DNA of 64,000 nucleotides from the NCBI RefSeq assembly GCF_014836885.1, contig NZ_JACSPY010000004.1, positions 124,001 through 188,000 on the forward strand, in the 5' to 3' direction. The notes beneath the pieces are model-generated. The model was given only the letters and a program-made list of their open reading frames with translations. It ran no database searches and had not been told where the DNA came from. This document shows positions 38,601 through 47,227 of the stretch, piece by piece. Both the position numbers and the translations under genes were made by a program. This stretch comes from Brevibacterium gallinarum (GTDB taxonomy: Bacteria > Actinomycetota > Actinomycetes > Actinomycetales > Brevibacteriaceae). The stretch's first letter is position 1. The number at the start of each line of letters is the position of its first letter.

Positions 38601-40094
38601 GTGACCACAACTGAACAGACTTTCGCTGACCTCGGTGTGTCAGCCCCGATCGCCGATGCGCTTGCCGACAAGGGCATCGTGCACCCCTTCCCCATCCAGG
38701 CGATGACCCTGCCGGTCGCACTGACCGGCGCCGACATCATCGGCCAGGCCAAGACCGGCACCGGCAAGACGCTGGGCTTCGGGATCCCGCTGCTCGAGCG
38801 CGTCGTCGGCCCCGATGAGGACGGCGCCCCGGCCGACCGGATCCCGCAGGCGCTCGTCGTCGTGCCGACCCGTGAGCTCGCCCAGCAGGTCGCCGGCGAC
38901 CTGGAGGCCGCGTCGACGCGACGCAACATCTCCGTTGTCACCATCTACGGCGGCAAGGACTTCGAACCCCAGATCAAGGCGCTCGAATCCGGCGCCGAGG
39001 TGGTCGTCGGCACCCCCGGACGCCTCCTCGACCTCGTCGGCCGGCGCATCCTGCGCCTGGGTGGCGTGCGCACCGCCGTGCTCGATGAGGCTGACGAGAT
39101 GCTCGACCTCGGCTTCCTGCCCGATGTCGAGAAGATCATCTCGCACCTGCCGGCGCAGCGGCAGACGATGCTGTTCTCGGCCACCATGCCCGGTGCGGTC
39201 ATCTCGATGGCCCGCCGCTACATGATCCAGCCGACCCACATCCGCTCCCAGGACCCGGATGACACGACGCAGACGGCGAAGAACACCACCCAGTACATCT
39301 ACCGCGCCCATGCGATGGACAAGACCGAGATGGTCGCTCGCCTGCTGCAGGCTGAGGGCCGGGGACGCACGATCATCTTCGCGCGCACCAAGCGCACCGC
39401 CGACCGGCTGGCCGAGGAGCTCGGCGACCGCGGCATGAACGCCAAGCCGATGCACGGCGATCTGCCCCAGCAGATGCGCGAGCGCTACCTCAAGGCCTTC
39501 CGCGACGGCACTGTCGACGTGCTGGTCGCCACCGATGTCGCCGCCCGCGGCATCGACATCTCGAACGTCACCCATGTCATCAACTACCAGTGCCCCGATG
39601 ACGAGAAGACCTACGTCCACCGGATCGGGCGCACCGGCCGTGCCGGTGAGTCCGGCATCGCGGTGACGTTCGTCGACTGGGACGATGTGCCGCGCTGGAA
39701 GCTCATCAACCGCCAGCTCGGCCTCGACTTCGATGAGCCGGTCGAGACGTATTCGACGTCCCCGCACTTCTTCGAGGACCTCAACATCCCGAAGGGCACG
39801 AAGGGCCGGATCAAGGGCGCCAAGCCTGCCGAGGAGGGCCGTGACCGCCGCCGAGGCGGTGGCCGCGGCGGCCGTGATTCCGGCCGTTCCGGTGACCGCG
39901 GCCGGCAGGAGGGCCGCACGGGTGAGCGGCGTCAGCGCCGCCGCACCCGCGGCGGGCGTTCGGGTGAGAATGCCGGTGACGCCGGTGCGAACACGAACAC
40001 CTCGAAGCCGGAGCAGAGCTCAGGTGAGTCCGCTCCGCGGCGGCGCCGCCGTCGCCGCCGCTCGAATGCCGAGCAGCCGGCTGCGCAGAGCTGA
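38601..40094 (+). CDS. DEAD-box ATP-dependent RNA helicase (RhlE/DeaD type)
   Basis: The 497-residue helicase has the Q motif and the full motif set AKTGTGKT, PTRELAQQV, GTPGRLLDLV, VLDEADEMLD, SAT, ATDVAARGID and HRIGRTGRAG. The C-terminal tail (about 425-497) is Arg/Gly-rich with RGG-like stretches and a run of arginines, suited to RNA binding. It probably assists ribosome assembly or RNA decay at low temperature. GTG 38601 has GAGGAG 6 nt upstream; an in-frame ATG at 38478 would overlap the divergent ferritin-like gene and is rejected. Confidence 0.93.
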   Translation: MTTTEQTFADLGVSAPIADALADKGIVHPFPIQAMTLPVALTGADIIGQAKTGTGKTLGFGIPLLERVVGPDEDGAPADRIPQALVVVPTRELAQQVAGDLEAASTRRNISVVTIYGGKDFEPQIKALESGAEVVVGTPGRLLDLVGRRILRLGGVRTAVLDEADEMLDLGFLPDVEKIISHLPAQRQTMLFSATMPGAVISMARRYMIQPTHIRSQDPDDTTQTAKNTTQYIYRAHAMDKTEMVARLLQAEGRGRTIIFARTKRTADRLAEELGDRGMNAKPMHGDLPQQMRERYLKAFRDGTVDVLVATDVAARGIDISNVTHVINYQCPDDEKTYVHRIGRTGRAGESGIAVTFVDWDDVPRWKLINRQLGLDFDEPVETYSTSPHFFEDLNIPKGTKGRIKGAKPAEEGRDRRRGGGRGGRDSGRSGDRGRQEGRTGERRQRRRTRGGRSGENAGDAGANTNTSKPEQSSGESAPRRRRRRRRSNAEQPAAQS

Positions 40095-40146
40095 CTTTCA
40101 GATGCTGAGGCCGGCAGAGCTGAGCTTCAGACACTGACGCCGACAG
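40088..40146. repeat. Imperfect 29-bp tandem duplication across two convergent stop codons
   Basis: 40088-40116 and 40117-40145 match at 23 of 29 positions. The first copy contains the stop codon of the helicase gene (TGA, 40092-40094). The second contains the stop of the PHP gene (TCA on this strand, 40127-40129). Confidence 0.7.
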
Positions 40147-40978
40147 GACTGGCCCCGGAGGCTGCCCGCACAAGGCGGGCCAGCATCTCCGGGGCCGTCG
40201 TGTGCTCTGCCAGCAGGTTCGGCTTGCCGGCACCGTGATAGTCCGAGGATCCGGTGACGATGAGGTCGTGGGATGCGGCGATGCGCCGCAGCTCGGCGCG
40301 TTCGGCCACCGGGTTGTCGCGGTGGTCGACTTCGATGCCGTCAAGACCGGCGGCGATCATCTCGCGCATCCCGGCCTCGGGCACCACTCGCCCGCGCATC
40401 CGCGCCCGGGGGTGGGCGTAGACCGATACTCCGCCGGCCTCGCGGACCATGCGGATCGCATCGATCGGGCTGACTGTCGGCAGCGTGACGTAGTACTTCG
40501 ACCGGGTGGAGAGCAGCTCGCCGAAGGCTGCGGTGCGGTCGTTGACGATTCCGGCGCGCACGAGCGCATCGGCGATGTGCGGCCGGCCGATCGTCGCTCC
40601 CGGTTCGCAGACGGCCTCGATATCGGCCCAGCTGAGCGGGAAGTCCTCTGCCAGGCGGGCGACGATCTCGCGTGCCCGGCCCTCACGGTCGCTGCGCGCA
40701 GCCCCGACGGTGGCGGCCAGTTCGGTGCTGCCGGGATCGTGGAGGTAGCTGAGCAGATGAACGCTGATGCCCTCGTACCGGCAGGAGATCTCCATGCCCG
40801 GCACCAGCCCGATGCCCAGCCGCGTGACCGCTTCGCTGGCTTCGGCCCACCCGCTGGTGGTGTCGTGGTCGGTCAGGCCGATGACATCGACGCCGCAGGC
40901 CGCCGCCTCGGCCATGAGCTCTGCTGGGCTCTGGGTGCCGTCTGAGACGGTCGAATGGGTGTGCAGGTCGATGATCAT
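40127..40978 (-). CDS. PHP-domain phosphoesterase (RNase AM/YciV type)
   Basis: The 283-residue protein opens with IDLHTHSTVSDGT and continues with LTDHDTTSGW, GMEISCRY and VYAHP, with metal ligands H/D in the order of the PHP family. The C-terminus has TGSSDYHG. Members of this branch are 3',5'-nucleoside bisphosphate phosphatases and 5'-3' exonucleases of short RNA (RNase AM). The start ATG 40978 has a TATGAT box 6 nt upstream, so it is probably leaderless. It is divergent from the aminopeptidase P gene. Confidence 0.88.
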   Translation of the reverse strand: MIIDLHTHSTVSDGTQSPAELMAEAAACGVDVIGLTDHDTTSGWAEASEAVTRLGIGLVPGMEISCRYEGISVHLLSYLHDPGSTELAATVGAARSDREGRAREIVARLAEDFPLSWADIEAVCEPGATIGRPHIADALVRAGIVNDRTAAFGELLSTRSKYYVTLPTVSPIDAIRMVREAGGVSVYAHPRARMRGRVVPEAGMREMIAAGLDGIEVDHRDNPVAERAELRRIAASHDLIVTGSSDYHGAGKPNLLAEHTTAPEMLARLVRAASGASPVGVSV

Positions 40979-40984
40979 GAGTCG

Positions 40985-40990
40985 ATCATA
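40985..40990 (-). promoter_or_regulatory. -10 box of a probable leaderless promoter for the PHP gene
   Basis: TATGAT on the minus strand, 5 of 6 matches to TATAAT, ends 6 nt before ATG 40978. Confidence 0.6.
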
Positions 40991-41031
40991 GGACGATCGC
41001 CACGATTCCTCCCCTGCCGGTGGGCGGTGGC

Positions 41032-41037
41032 TAGAAT
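41032..41037 (+). promoter_or_regulatory. -10 box of a probable leaderless promoter for pepP
   Basis: TAGAAT ends 6 nt before ATG 41044 and no Shine-Dalgarno site is visible. Confidence 0.6.
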
Positions 41038-41043
41038 GGCCGC

Positions 41044-42618
41044 ATGATGACTCAGGATTCTGACCCGAACGCGCAGACCACCAGCCCCTCCGCCGCTGAA
41101 TCCGGTGCCCCCTCCGGCACCGGCTCCCCCGACCAGCCCCTGTCAGACCGAGTGAACAACCGCTCCCGCCGTCCCCAGTCGAAGGCCTTCCGCGATTTCG
41201 TCGCCTCCGGCTGGGATCGCACCAGTGAGGACGATGTCGAGCCCTTCGCCTCGGCCGCCTACACCGGTGCCCGCCGCCAGGCGCTGTCTGAGCAGTTCCC
41301 TGGCGAGCGCCTCGTCATCCCCGCCGGCGGGCTGAAGGTCCGTTCGAACGACACCGACTACCGCTTCCGCGCCCACTCGGCGTTCATCCACCTCACCGGC
41401 CTGCACTCGGACCTCGAACCCGATTCGGTCCTCGTCATGGAGCCCACCGATGACGGCCACGAGTCGACTTTCTACTTCCGCCCGCGTGCCGGAGCCGACA
41501 CCGAGGAGTTCTTCTCCGATGCCCGCTACGGCGAGTACTGGGTCGGCCCGCGCGAGGACCTGGAGACGATGGCGATCAAGACCGGCATCCGGTGTGCTGA
41601 CATCGCCCACGCGACCGAGGCGATCTGCCGGGACCTGGGCGCCATGTCGCTGCGCCTGGTCCGCGGTGCCGATGAGGCGCTCGACGCGCAGGTCGATGCC
41701 GCCCGCGCCGAGGTCGAGGCCGACCTGGAGATCTCCCGGGCCGGGGATGCCGAGATGGCCCAGTTCCTCTCCGAGCTGCGCCTCATCAAGGACGACTATG
41801 AGATCGGCCAGATGCGCCACGCCATCGACATCACCCGCTCCGGTTTCGACAACGTCGTCACCTCGCTGAAGGAGGCGATCGTCCACCACCGCGGCGAGCG
41901 CGTCATCGAGACGGCCTTCGAATCCGCTGCCCGCACCGACGGCAACGGCGTCGGCTACGACACCATCGCCGCTGCCGGCAACCATGCCTGCACCCTGCAC
42001 TGGATCAAGAACACCGGTGAGGTTCGCGACGGTGATCTCATCCTCGTCGACGCCGGTGCGGAGGCCGATTCCCTCTACACCGCCGACATCACCCGCACCC
42101 TGCCGATCAACGGCACCTTCTCCGAGGTGCAGGGCAGGATCTACGACGCCGTCCTCGAAGCAGCTGATGCCGCCTTCGCTGTGGCCGCCGAGCACACCCA
42201 GCGCCCGGTCATCTTCGCCGAGGTCCACGATGCGGCGATGAACGTCATCGCCCACCGCCTCGAAGAGTGGGGTCTGCTGCCGGTCAGTGCCGAGGAGTCG
42301 CTCTCACCTGAGGGTCAGCAGCACCGCCGCTGGATGGTCCACGGCACCAGCCACCACCTCGGCCTCGATGTGCATGACTGCGCGCAGGCACGCGCGGAGA
42401 TGTACCTGGGTGCCGAACTCAAACCGGGCATGATCTTCACGATCGAGCCGGGCCTGTATTTCAAGGCCGAGGACCAGCTCATCCCCGAGGAGTACCGCGG
42501 CATCGGTGTGCGCATCGAAGACGACGTGCTCGTGACCGAGGACGGCGTCGAGAACCTCTCGGCCGGCTTCCCGCGCACCCGCGCCGAAGTCGAGGCCTGG
42601 GTCCAGCAGGGCCGCTGA
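41044..42618 (+). CDS. pepP: Aminopeptidase P family protein (M24B, Xaa-Pro aminopeptidase)
   Basis: The 524-residue protein has a low-complexity start (1-45), the aminopeptidase P N-terminal domain (about 70-220) and the pita-bread M24 domain. Metal-binding residues are visible in VDAGAEADSLYTADITRT, VHGTSHHLGLDVHD, IEPGLYF and IEDDVLV. It removes N-terminal residues preceding proline. ATG 41044 or the adjacent ATG 41047 may start translation, with the -10 box close upstream. It is followed after 2 nt by a P1-family peptidase gene, so both probably share a transcript. Confidence 0.93.
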   Translation: MMTQDSDPNAQTTSPSAAESGAPSGTGSPDQPLSDRVNNRSRRPQSKAFRDFVASGWDRTSEDDVEPFASAAYTGARRQALSEQFPGERLVIPAGGLKVRSNDTDYRFRAHSAFIHLTGLHSDLEPDSVLVMEPTDDGHESTFYFRPRAGADTEEFFSDARYGEYWVGPREDLETMAIKTGIRCADIAHATEAICRDLGAMSLRLVRGADEALDAQVDAARAEVEADLEISRAGDAEMAQFLSELRLIKDDYEIGQMRHAIDITRSGFDNVVTSLKEAIVHHRGERVIETAFESAARTDGNGVGYDTIAAAGNHACTLHWIKNTGEVRDGDLILVDAGAEADSLYTADITRTLPINGTFSEVQGRIYDAVLEAADAAFAVAAEHTQRPVIFAEVHDAAMNVIAHRLEEWGLLPVSAEESLSPEGQQHRRWMVHGTSHHLGLDVHDCAQARAEMYLGAELKPGMIFTIEPGLYFKAEDQLIPEEYRGIGVRIEDDVLVTEDGVENLSAGFPRTRAEVEAWVQQGR

Positions 42619-42620
42619 AC

Positions 42621-43730
42621 ATGCCGGTGCTGCGCCGCGGCGGAGGGGTCTGCGAGATCGACGGTGTCGGACTCGGCCACGCCGGCCGCATCGACTCCGC
42701 TGCCGGTGCGCTGACCGGCACGACCGCGCTCATCCTGCCGCCGGGCACGACCGGCGGGGTCGATGTGCGCGGCGGAGGGCCGGCCAGTCACGAGACCGAG
42801 CTGCTGGCTCCCGGCACCCTGACAGCCGGATGCGATGCCATCGTGCTCACCGGCGGCAGCGCCTATGGACTGGCCGCCGCTCACGGCGTGCAGGCCGGTC
42901 TCGCCGCTGCCGGGCGCGGGTTCCCCGCTCCCGGCCTGGCCGGCGTGACTGTCCCGCTCGTGCCGGCGGCTGGGATCTTCGACCTCGGCCGCGGCGGGGC
43001 ACCCTGCCTGCCGCCGACGATCGAGACCGGGCAGGCTGCCTATGCCAACAGGCTCACCGGTCCCGAGGCGGTGGTCCGCGGGTCTGTCGGCGGCGGCATC
43101 GGTGCGTGGACCGGTCGCGGGCTGCTGCGCGGCGGCCTCGGTTCGGCTGTCATCGACACCGATACCGGCCACCGGGTGGCAGCGATCGCTGTCGCCAATC
43201 CGATGGGCACCGTCATCGCGCCGACCGGCCGGCTGCATGCTGCCGAGGTGTTCGCGGGCTACGGCATCGACGTGCCGGCAGACGACTCTGCCGCGCTGCG
43301 GGAGCGGTTCGCAGCACTGGCGGCGCAGACTGCCGGCAGCCCGCCTCCGGCGCGGAACACGACGATCGCCGCGGTGGTCACCGACGCCCAACTCGATGCC
43401 GCGCAGGCTCACCGGCTGGCGCAGTCGGCTCATGCCGGGCTGGCGCGGGCGATCCACCCCTCGCATACGCTCTTCGACGGTGATACGGTCTTCGCCGCAG
43501 CCACGGGTGCGGTACCGCTGACTCGGTCAGCCGGTGCGCCGGGTGAGGCGGATGACACGATGGTGCTCGCGCAGCTGAATATCGCGGCCGCGGATGTGCT
43601 CTCGGCAGCGATCGTCGATGCGGTCATCTCCGCTGGCGACTATGCCGAGGGTGCGCCGCTCCCGGCTTCTCCTCCCCCGCTGCGCACGGTGTGCCCGCAG
43701 CTCGCGGCTGCCTGGCAGTCACTCGACTGA
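42621..43730 (+). CDS. P1 family (DmpA/NylC-like) self-processing peptidase
   Basis: The 369-residue protein begins with a conserved beta segment and the motif GHAGRIDSAAGALTGTTAL, and has LTGGSAYGLAAAHGVQAGL. At about residue 248 stands RNTTIAAVVTDA, where the P1 family cleaves itself to free an N-terminal Ser or Thr nucleophile; Thr is the likely nucleophile here, as in NylC. The family includes D-aminopeptidases, beta-peptidyl aminopeptidases and nylon-oligomer hydrolases, so the substrate cannot be fixed. It starts 2 nt after pepP, which points to peptide recycling. Confidence 0.85.
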   Translation: MPVLRRGGGVCEIDGVGLGHAGRIDSAAGALTGTTALILPPGTTGGVDVRGGGPASHETELLAPGTLTAGCDAIVLTGGSAYGLAAAHGVQAGLAAAGRGFPAPGLAGVTVPLVPAAGIFDLGRGGAPCLPPTIETGQAAYANRLTGPEAVVRGSVGGGIGAWTGRGLLRGGLGSAVIDTDTGHRVAAIAVANPMGTVIAPTGRLHAAEVFAGYGIDVPADDSAALRERFAALAAQTAGSPPPARNTTIAAVVTDAQLDAAQAHRLAQSAHAGLARAIHPSHTLFDGDTVFAAATGAVPLTRSAGAPGEADDTMVLAQLNIAAADVLSAAIVDAVISAGDYAEGAPLPASPPPLRTVCPQLAAAWQSLD

Positions 43731-43760
43731 CGAACCCCTGCGGCTGTTGGGCTCCGTGTC

Positions 43761-44234
43761 TCAGCGGGTGGCGAGGATCGCCTGCGCCTCGTTCACGACG
43801 CCGGGCGGGCAGATGATGTCATAGGTCGTCGCCAGTACCTGCGGGCTGGACATCACGGCACTCTGCTTGCGGTTGATCGCCTTGATCGCAATCCCCCAGA
43901 TCATGCCCAGGCCGACGCCGATGACGATGCCCGGCAGCAGCGCCCCGGTGGTCAGGGACGCGTCGGTGCCGCCGCCGAGCAGCATGAACACCAGGCCGAA
44001 GAGCATGCCGATCCAGGCTCCGGACAGCGCTCCGCGGCCGGCTGCGGCTGCCCAGGTGAGCATCCCGGTGACCGGTTCGACGATCTTGAGATTGGAGCCG
44101 ACGATCGTCAGTGAGGACACGTCGAAGTCCTTTTCAGCGAGGAACCTGACCGCCTTCTGCGCATCCTCATGCGTGCGGTAGGAGCCGAGCACTTCGCCGT
44201 GCGGGATCTGGGTGACCGGTCGTCTGGAAGCCAT
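43761..44234 (-). CDS. General stress protein 17M-domain membrane protein
   Basis: The 157-residue protein has a ferredoxin-like YflT/GSP-17M N-terminal domain (GEVLGSYRTHEDAQKAVRFL) and two hydrophobic segments (WIGMLFGLVFMLLGGG; GIVIGVGLGMIWGIAIKAI) with glycine-rich packing. Such proteins are common in actinobacteria and likely stress-related; the biochemical role is not known. A GGAGG lies immediately next to the start codon, too close to be ideal, and a CATACT box just upstream suggests a leaderless message. It is located beside mrp and tatB, as in mycobacteria. Confidence 0.78.
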   Translation of the reverse strand: MASRRPVTQIPHGEVLGSYRTHEDAQKAVRFLAEKDFDVSSLTIVGSNLKIVEPVTGMLTWAAAAGRGALSGAWIGMLFGLVFMLLGGGTDASLTTGALLPGIVIGVGLGMIWGIAIKAINRKQSAVMSSPQVLATTYDIICPPGVVNEAQAILATR

Positions 44235-44270
44235 ACCTCCAGTATGGACTAGTCACCGGCTCACATGGGT

Positions 44271-44302
44271 GCCGGGTTGCCGGGTTGCCGGGTTGCCGGG
44301 TG
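44271..44302. repeat. Four tandem copies of GCCGGGTT
   Basis: An 8-bp unit repeats four times (the last copy ends in G) between the stress-protein start and the end of the next gene. Confidence 0.9.
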
Positions 44303-44309
44303 TGCACCA

Positions 44310-44657
44310 TCAGTCTGGGGGCAGGTCGACCTCACCGGCCGGCAGGACGACGTGTGCCCGCCACTGGTCGGCAGCACTGAGGTCGGTTGTCAGCAGACCG
44401 TGGGTTCCCAGCCCGACGAACGAGGCGGACGGGACGAAGCGCTGCAGGTAATCACCGGCGGCGGTGATCGCGAACAGCAGCGCCTGCACTGAGTCCTCCC
44501 CGTAGACCTCCATCGAGTCGGTGACCGCCCCGGTCTCGTCGACGAGGTCGTAGCGAAACGTTGGGATGTCAGTTGTGGTGTCGCTGATGTGCAGGGTGAG
44601 ACCACCCGTGTCGGTCTCGAAGATCCGGGTGGCGACGATGCGGGGCTCAGCGGGCAT
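44310..44657 (-). CDS. Hypothetical protein of 115 residues
   Basis: I do not recognise the family for certain. The sequence is beta-rich (RIVATRIFETDTGGLTLHIS) with a C-terminal helical and strand part including VYGEDSVQALLFAITAAGDY and ADQWRAHVVLPAG. It is acidic, without signal peptide or membrane segments. A GGAG box stands 9 nt before ATG 44657. It lies between the stress-protein gene and the divergent mrp gene. Confidence 0.65.
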   Translation of the reverse strand: MPAEPRIVATRIFETDTGGLTLHISDTTTDIPTFRYDLVDETGAVTDSMEVYGEDSVQALLFAITAAGDYLQRFVPSASFVGLGTHGLLTTDLSAADQWRAHVVLPAGEVDLPPD

Positions 44658-44841
44658 GAGAGTGACTCCGTTCAGATGGGGACGGCATCACGGTAGCGGG
44701 AGCGTGTCGGCAGCGTCCACGCCGGATGATGACCGGGACGCCGAGGAGAGTCGGATATCGCACAGCTGCAGGCGGCAGCGAATGGAGTACGCTGGAATCG
44801 CCCGCGATCTCCGGCCTGCTGGAAGGACACTCAGAGCGCAT

Positions 44842-45969
44842 ATGACCGCCCCCACCATCGATGCCGTCCGCGCCGCCCTTGCCACTGTGCTCGATCCCGA
44901 GATCCGCCGCAGCATCGTCGAACTCGACATGGTCGACGACATCGCCGTCGCCGATGACGGGCATGTCGCCGTCACCGTGCTGCTGACCATCGCCGGCTGC
45001 CCGCTCAAGGACACCATCACACGCGACACCGAAGCAGCGGTTGCGAAGGTCGACGGCGTCACCGGCGTGACGGTCACCCTGGGCACCATGACCCCTGAGC
45101 AGCGGCAGGCGATGCGAGAGAAGCTGCAGGGGCCCGGTGCCGACCGCGAGATCCCGTTCAACAAGCCGAACTCACTCACCCGCATCTACGCGGTCGCCTC
45201 CGGCAAAGGCGGGGTCGGGAAGTCCTCGATCACCGCCAACCTCGCCGTGGCGCTCGCTGCCGAAGGGCTGCGCGTCGGGGTCATCGACGCCGACATCTAC
45301 GGATTCTCGATCCCGGGCATGCTGGGCCTTTCCGGCAAGCCGACGAAGGTCGATGAGATGATCCTGCCGCAGGTCGCCCACGGGGTGAAGGTCATCTCGA
45401 TCGGCATGTTCGTCCAGCCCGGTCAGGCCGTCGTGTGGCGCGGACCGATGCTGCACCGGGCTCTCCAGCAGTTCCTCACCGACGTGTTCTGGGGCGATCT
45501 CGATGTGCTGCTCCTCGATCTGCCGCCGGGCACCGGCGACATCGCGATCTCAGTCGCCCAGCTGCTGCCGCGCTCTGAACTGCTCGTCGTCACCACCCCG
45601 CAGCAGGCAGCCGCACAGGTCGCTGAGCGTGCCGGGTCGGTCTCAACGCAGACCCAACAGCAGGTCACCGGTGTCATTGAGAACATGTCGTGGATGGAGA
45701 TGCCCGACGGCACCCGGATGGACGTCTTCGGCTCCGGCGGCGGAGAGTCAGTGGCGAAGAACCTCACTCAGATCACCGGTGGTCAGGTGCCGCTGCTCGG
45801 CCAGATCCCGCTCGATCCGCCCGTGCGCACCGGCGGAGATGAGGGCACTCCTGCCGTGCTGGCAGCCCCCGATTCACCAGCCTCAACGGCTCTGCGGGCG
45901 GTGGCTCAGCAGCTGGCGACGCGCTCGCGCGGACTCGCCGGCCGATCACTCGGCCTCTCCCCTGCCTGA
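44842..45969 (+). CDS. mrp: Mrp/NBP35-type Fe-S cluster carrier ATPase
   Basis: The 375-residue protein has an N-terminal MIP18/DUF59 domain (about 1-95; GCPLKDTIT carries the conserved cysteine) and a P-loop NTPase domain with a deviant Walker A (GKGGVGKSS), DIYGFSIPGMLG and DLPPGTGD. It delivers iron-sulphur clusters. The ATG at 44842 is favoured because it gives the usual N-terminus. GGAAGGA lies 14 nt upstream, somewhat far, and a TACGCT box is at 44788. Further in-frame start candidates upstream would cross the hypothetical gene. It is convergent with tatB. Confidence 0.93.
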   Translation: MTAPTIDAVRAALATVLDPEIRRSIVELDMVDDIAVADDGHVAVTVLLTIAGCPLKDTITRDTEAAVAKVDGVTGVTVTLGTMTPEQRQAMREKLQGPGADREIPFNKPNSLTRIYAVASGKGGVGKSSITANLAVALAAEGLRVGVIDADIYGFSIPGMLGLSGKPTKVDEMILPQVAHGVKVISIGMFVQPGQAVVWRGPMLHRALQQFLTDVFWGDLDVLLLDLPPGTGDIAISVAQLLPRSELLVVTTPQQAAAQVAERAGSVSTQTQQQVTGVIENMSWMEMPDGTRMDVFGSGGGESVAKNLTQITGGQVPLLGQIPLDPPVRTGGDEGTPAVLAAPDSPASTALRAVAQQLATRSRGLAGRSLGLSPA

Positions 45970-46011
45970 TCGACCCCTGCCGCATCAGACATTGCCTGAT
46001 CGGCCCCTGCC
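45964..46011. repeat. 18-bp direct repeat after mrp
   Basis: GCCTGATCGACCCCTGCC (45964-45981) returns 30 bases later with one change (45994-46011). It includes the mrp stop codon and lies between two convergent genes. Confidence 0.8.
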
Positions 46012-46037
46012 GGACTGACCCCAGCCTGGATTCTGGC

Positions 46038-46460
46038 TCAGGTGGCTTCCGGGTCGAAGGGCGGGGCCGCCTCGGCGTCGCGCAGAGCGACTTGGGCGCG
46101 GTAGCGCTGGACGGGACTCAGCTGCGCGGCTGCTGCCTCGTCTGAGCTGGAACCGGCAGCCGTGCTGCCTGTGGATTTCCGCGAACCGGAAGACGCCTGT
46201 GCCTGGGACTCCTCCTGCAGCGCCTCGCGCACAATCCGGCGCGGGTCGTACTGACGCGGGTCGAGGGTCTTCCAGTCGACATCGGGCAGGTCCTCGGCGA
46301 AGTCGCGACGCAGGCTGCCCTTGGCTTCGTCAGCGCGGCGCTTGAGCAGCTTGACGAACTCCTTGAGCTGCTCGGCGTATTCGGGAAGCCGCTGCGGGCC
46401 GATGACAAGGAGGGCAACGATGACGATGATGAGCATCTCCGTGCCGTTGATCCCGAACAT
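46038..46460 (-). CDS. tatB: Sec-independent protein translocase subunit TatB
   Basis: The 140-residue protein has the Tat signature: a short extracellular N-terminus (MFGINGTE), a membrane helix (MLIIVIVALLVIGPQRLPEY) ending in the conserved GP-L-P, an amphipathic helix and a long charged cytosolic tail. It forms the Tat receptor with TatC. The start at ATG 46460 is 7 nt from a TAGAAT box, so it is probably leaderless; an ATG at 46469 would be inside that box. In M. tuberculosis, htrA, rseA and sigE stand between tatB and the methyltransferase; here they are absent. Confidence 0.92.
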   Translation of the reverse strand: MFGINGTEMLIIVIVALLVIGPQRLPEYAEQLKEFVKLLKRRADEAKGSLRRDFAEDLPDVDWKTLDPRQYDPRRIVREALQEESQAQASSGSRKSTGSTAAGSSSDEAAAAQLSPVQRYRAQVALRDAEAAPPFDPEAT

Positions 46461-46467
46461 GGCCCTC

Positions 46468-46473
46468 ATTCTA
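46468..46473 (-). promoter_or_regulatory. -10 box of a probable leaderless tatB promoter
   Basis: TAGAAT on the minus strand ends 7 nt before ATG 46460. Confidence 0.55.
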
Positions 46474-46588
46474 ACAGTGCGCTCAGGGGTCTCACGGCTG
46501 CTCCGGGCTACACTGAGGGCACGGATCGCCGGCGCTTTCCACGTCTTCTTCTGCCGGTCCGCGATCCGCTGTCAGCAGGAAGGAACGT

Positions 46589-47227
46589 ATGAGCCGCGAC
46601 TGGGCGATCAACGCGCAATACGCCGAACGCTACAACCCTGCCGACGCCGTCTTCGACGCCGCCCGCACCATCGCCGCTGATTACGCCGTCACCCCGCTGT
46701 CGGCCAACACCGCAGGCCTGCTGCGCCTGCTCACCCAGCTGGCGAAGCCGGCGAGCGCGCTGGAGGTCGGCACCGGAACCGGAACCGGCACGCTGGCGAT
46801 CATGCGCGGCATGCCCGCAGGCGGAGTGCTCACGAGCATCGACGTCGACGCAGACAAGCAGGCTGTGGCCCGCGAGCTGCTCGGTGCCGCACGGATCCGC
46901 CCGCACTGCGTGCGCATGATCCACGGCCGCGGCGAAGACGTCCTCGCCCGGCTCGCACCCGGCGGCTACGATCTCGTGTTCCTCGACTCCGAGCCGCTGA
47001 CCTACCCACGGCTCGTGCCGCTGGCGATCGAACGGCTCAGCGCCGACGGACTGCTCATCATCAACCAGGCGCTGCTCGGCGATGCGGTGGCCAAGCCGGC
47101 CAACCGTGCCCCGCGCACCCAGGTGATGCGCACCGTGCTCTCCGACATCGAAGCCCGCACCGACATCGAACGGCTCATGATCCCCATCGATGCCGGCCTG
47201 CTCGTGCTCCGGCGCCTGGGTCAGTGA
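46589..47227 (+). CDS. O-methyltransferase family 3 (Rv1220c-like, SAM-dependent)
   Basis: The 212-residue protein has the SAM-binding motif VGTGTGTGTLAIM near residue 57 and DLVFLDSEPLTYP, as in catechol-O-methyltransferase-like enzymes. The substrate is unknown. A GGAAGGA lies before ATG 46589 with good spacing. The stop overlaps the start of the MFS gene by 4 bases (GTGA). Confidence 0.88.
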   Translation: MSRDWAINAQYAERYNPADAVFDAARTIAADYAVTPLSANTAGLLRLLTQLAKPASALEVGTGTGTGTLAIMRGMPAGGVLTSIDVDADKQAVARELLGAARIRPHCVRMIHGRGEDVLARLAPGGYDLVFLDSEPLTYPRLVPLAIERLSADGLLIINQALLGDAVAKPANRAPRTQVMRTVLSDIEARTDIERLMIPIDAGLLVLRRLGQ

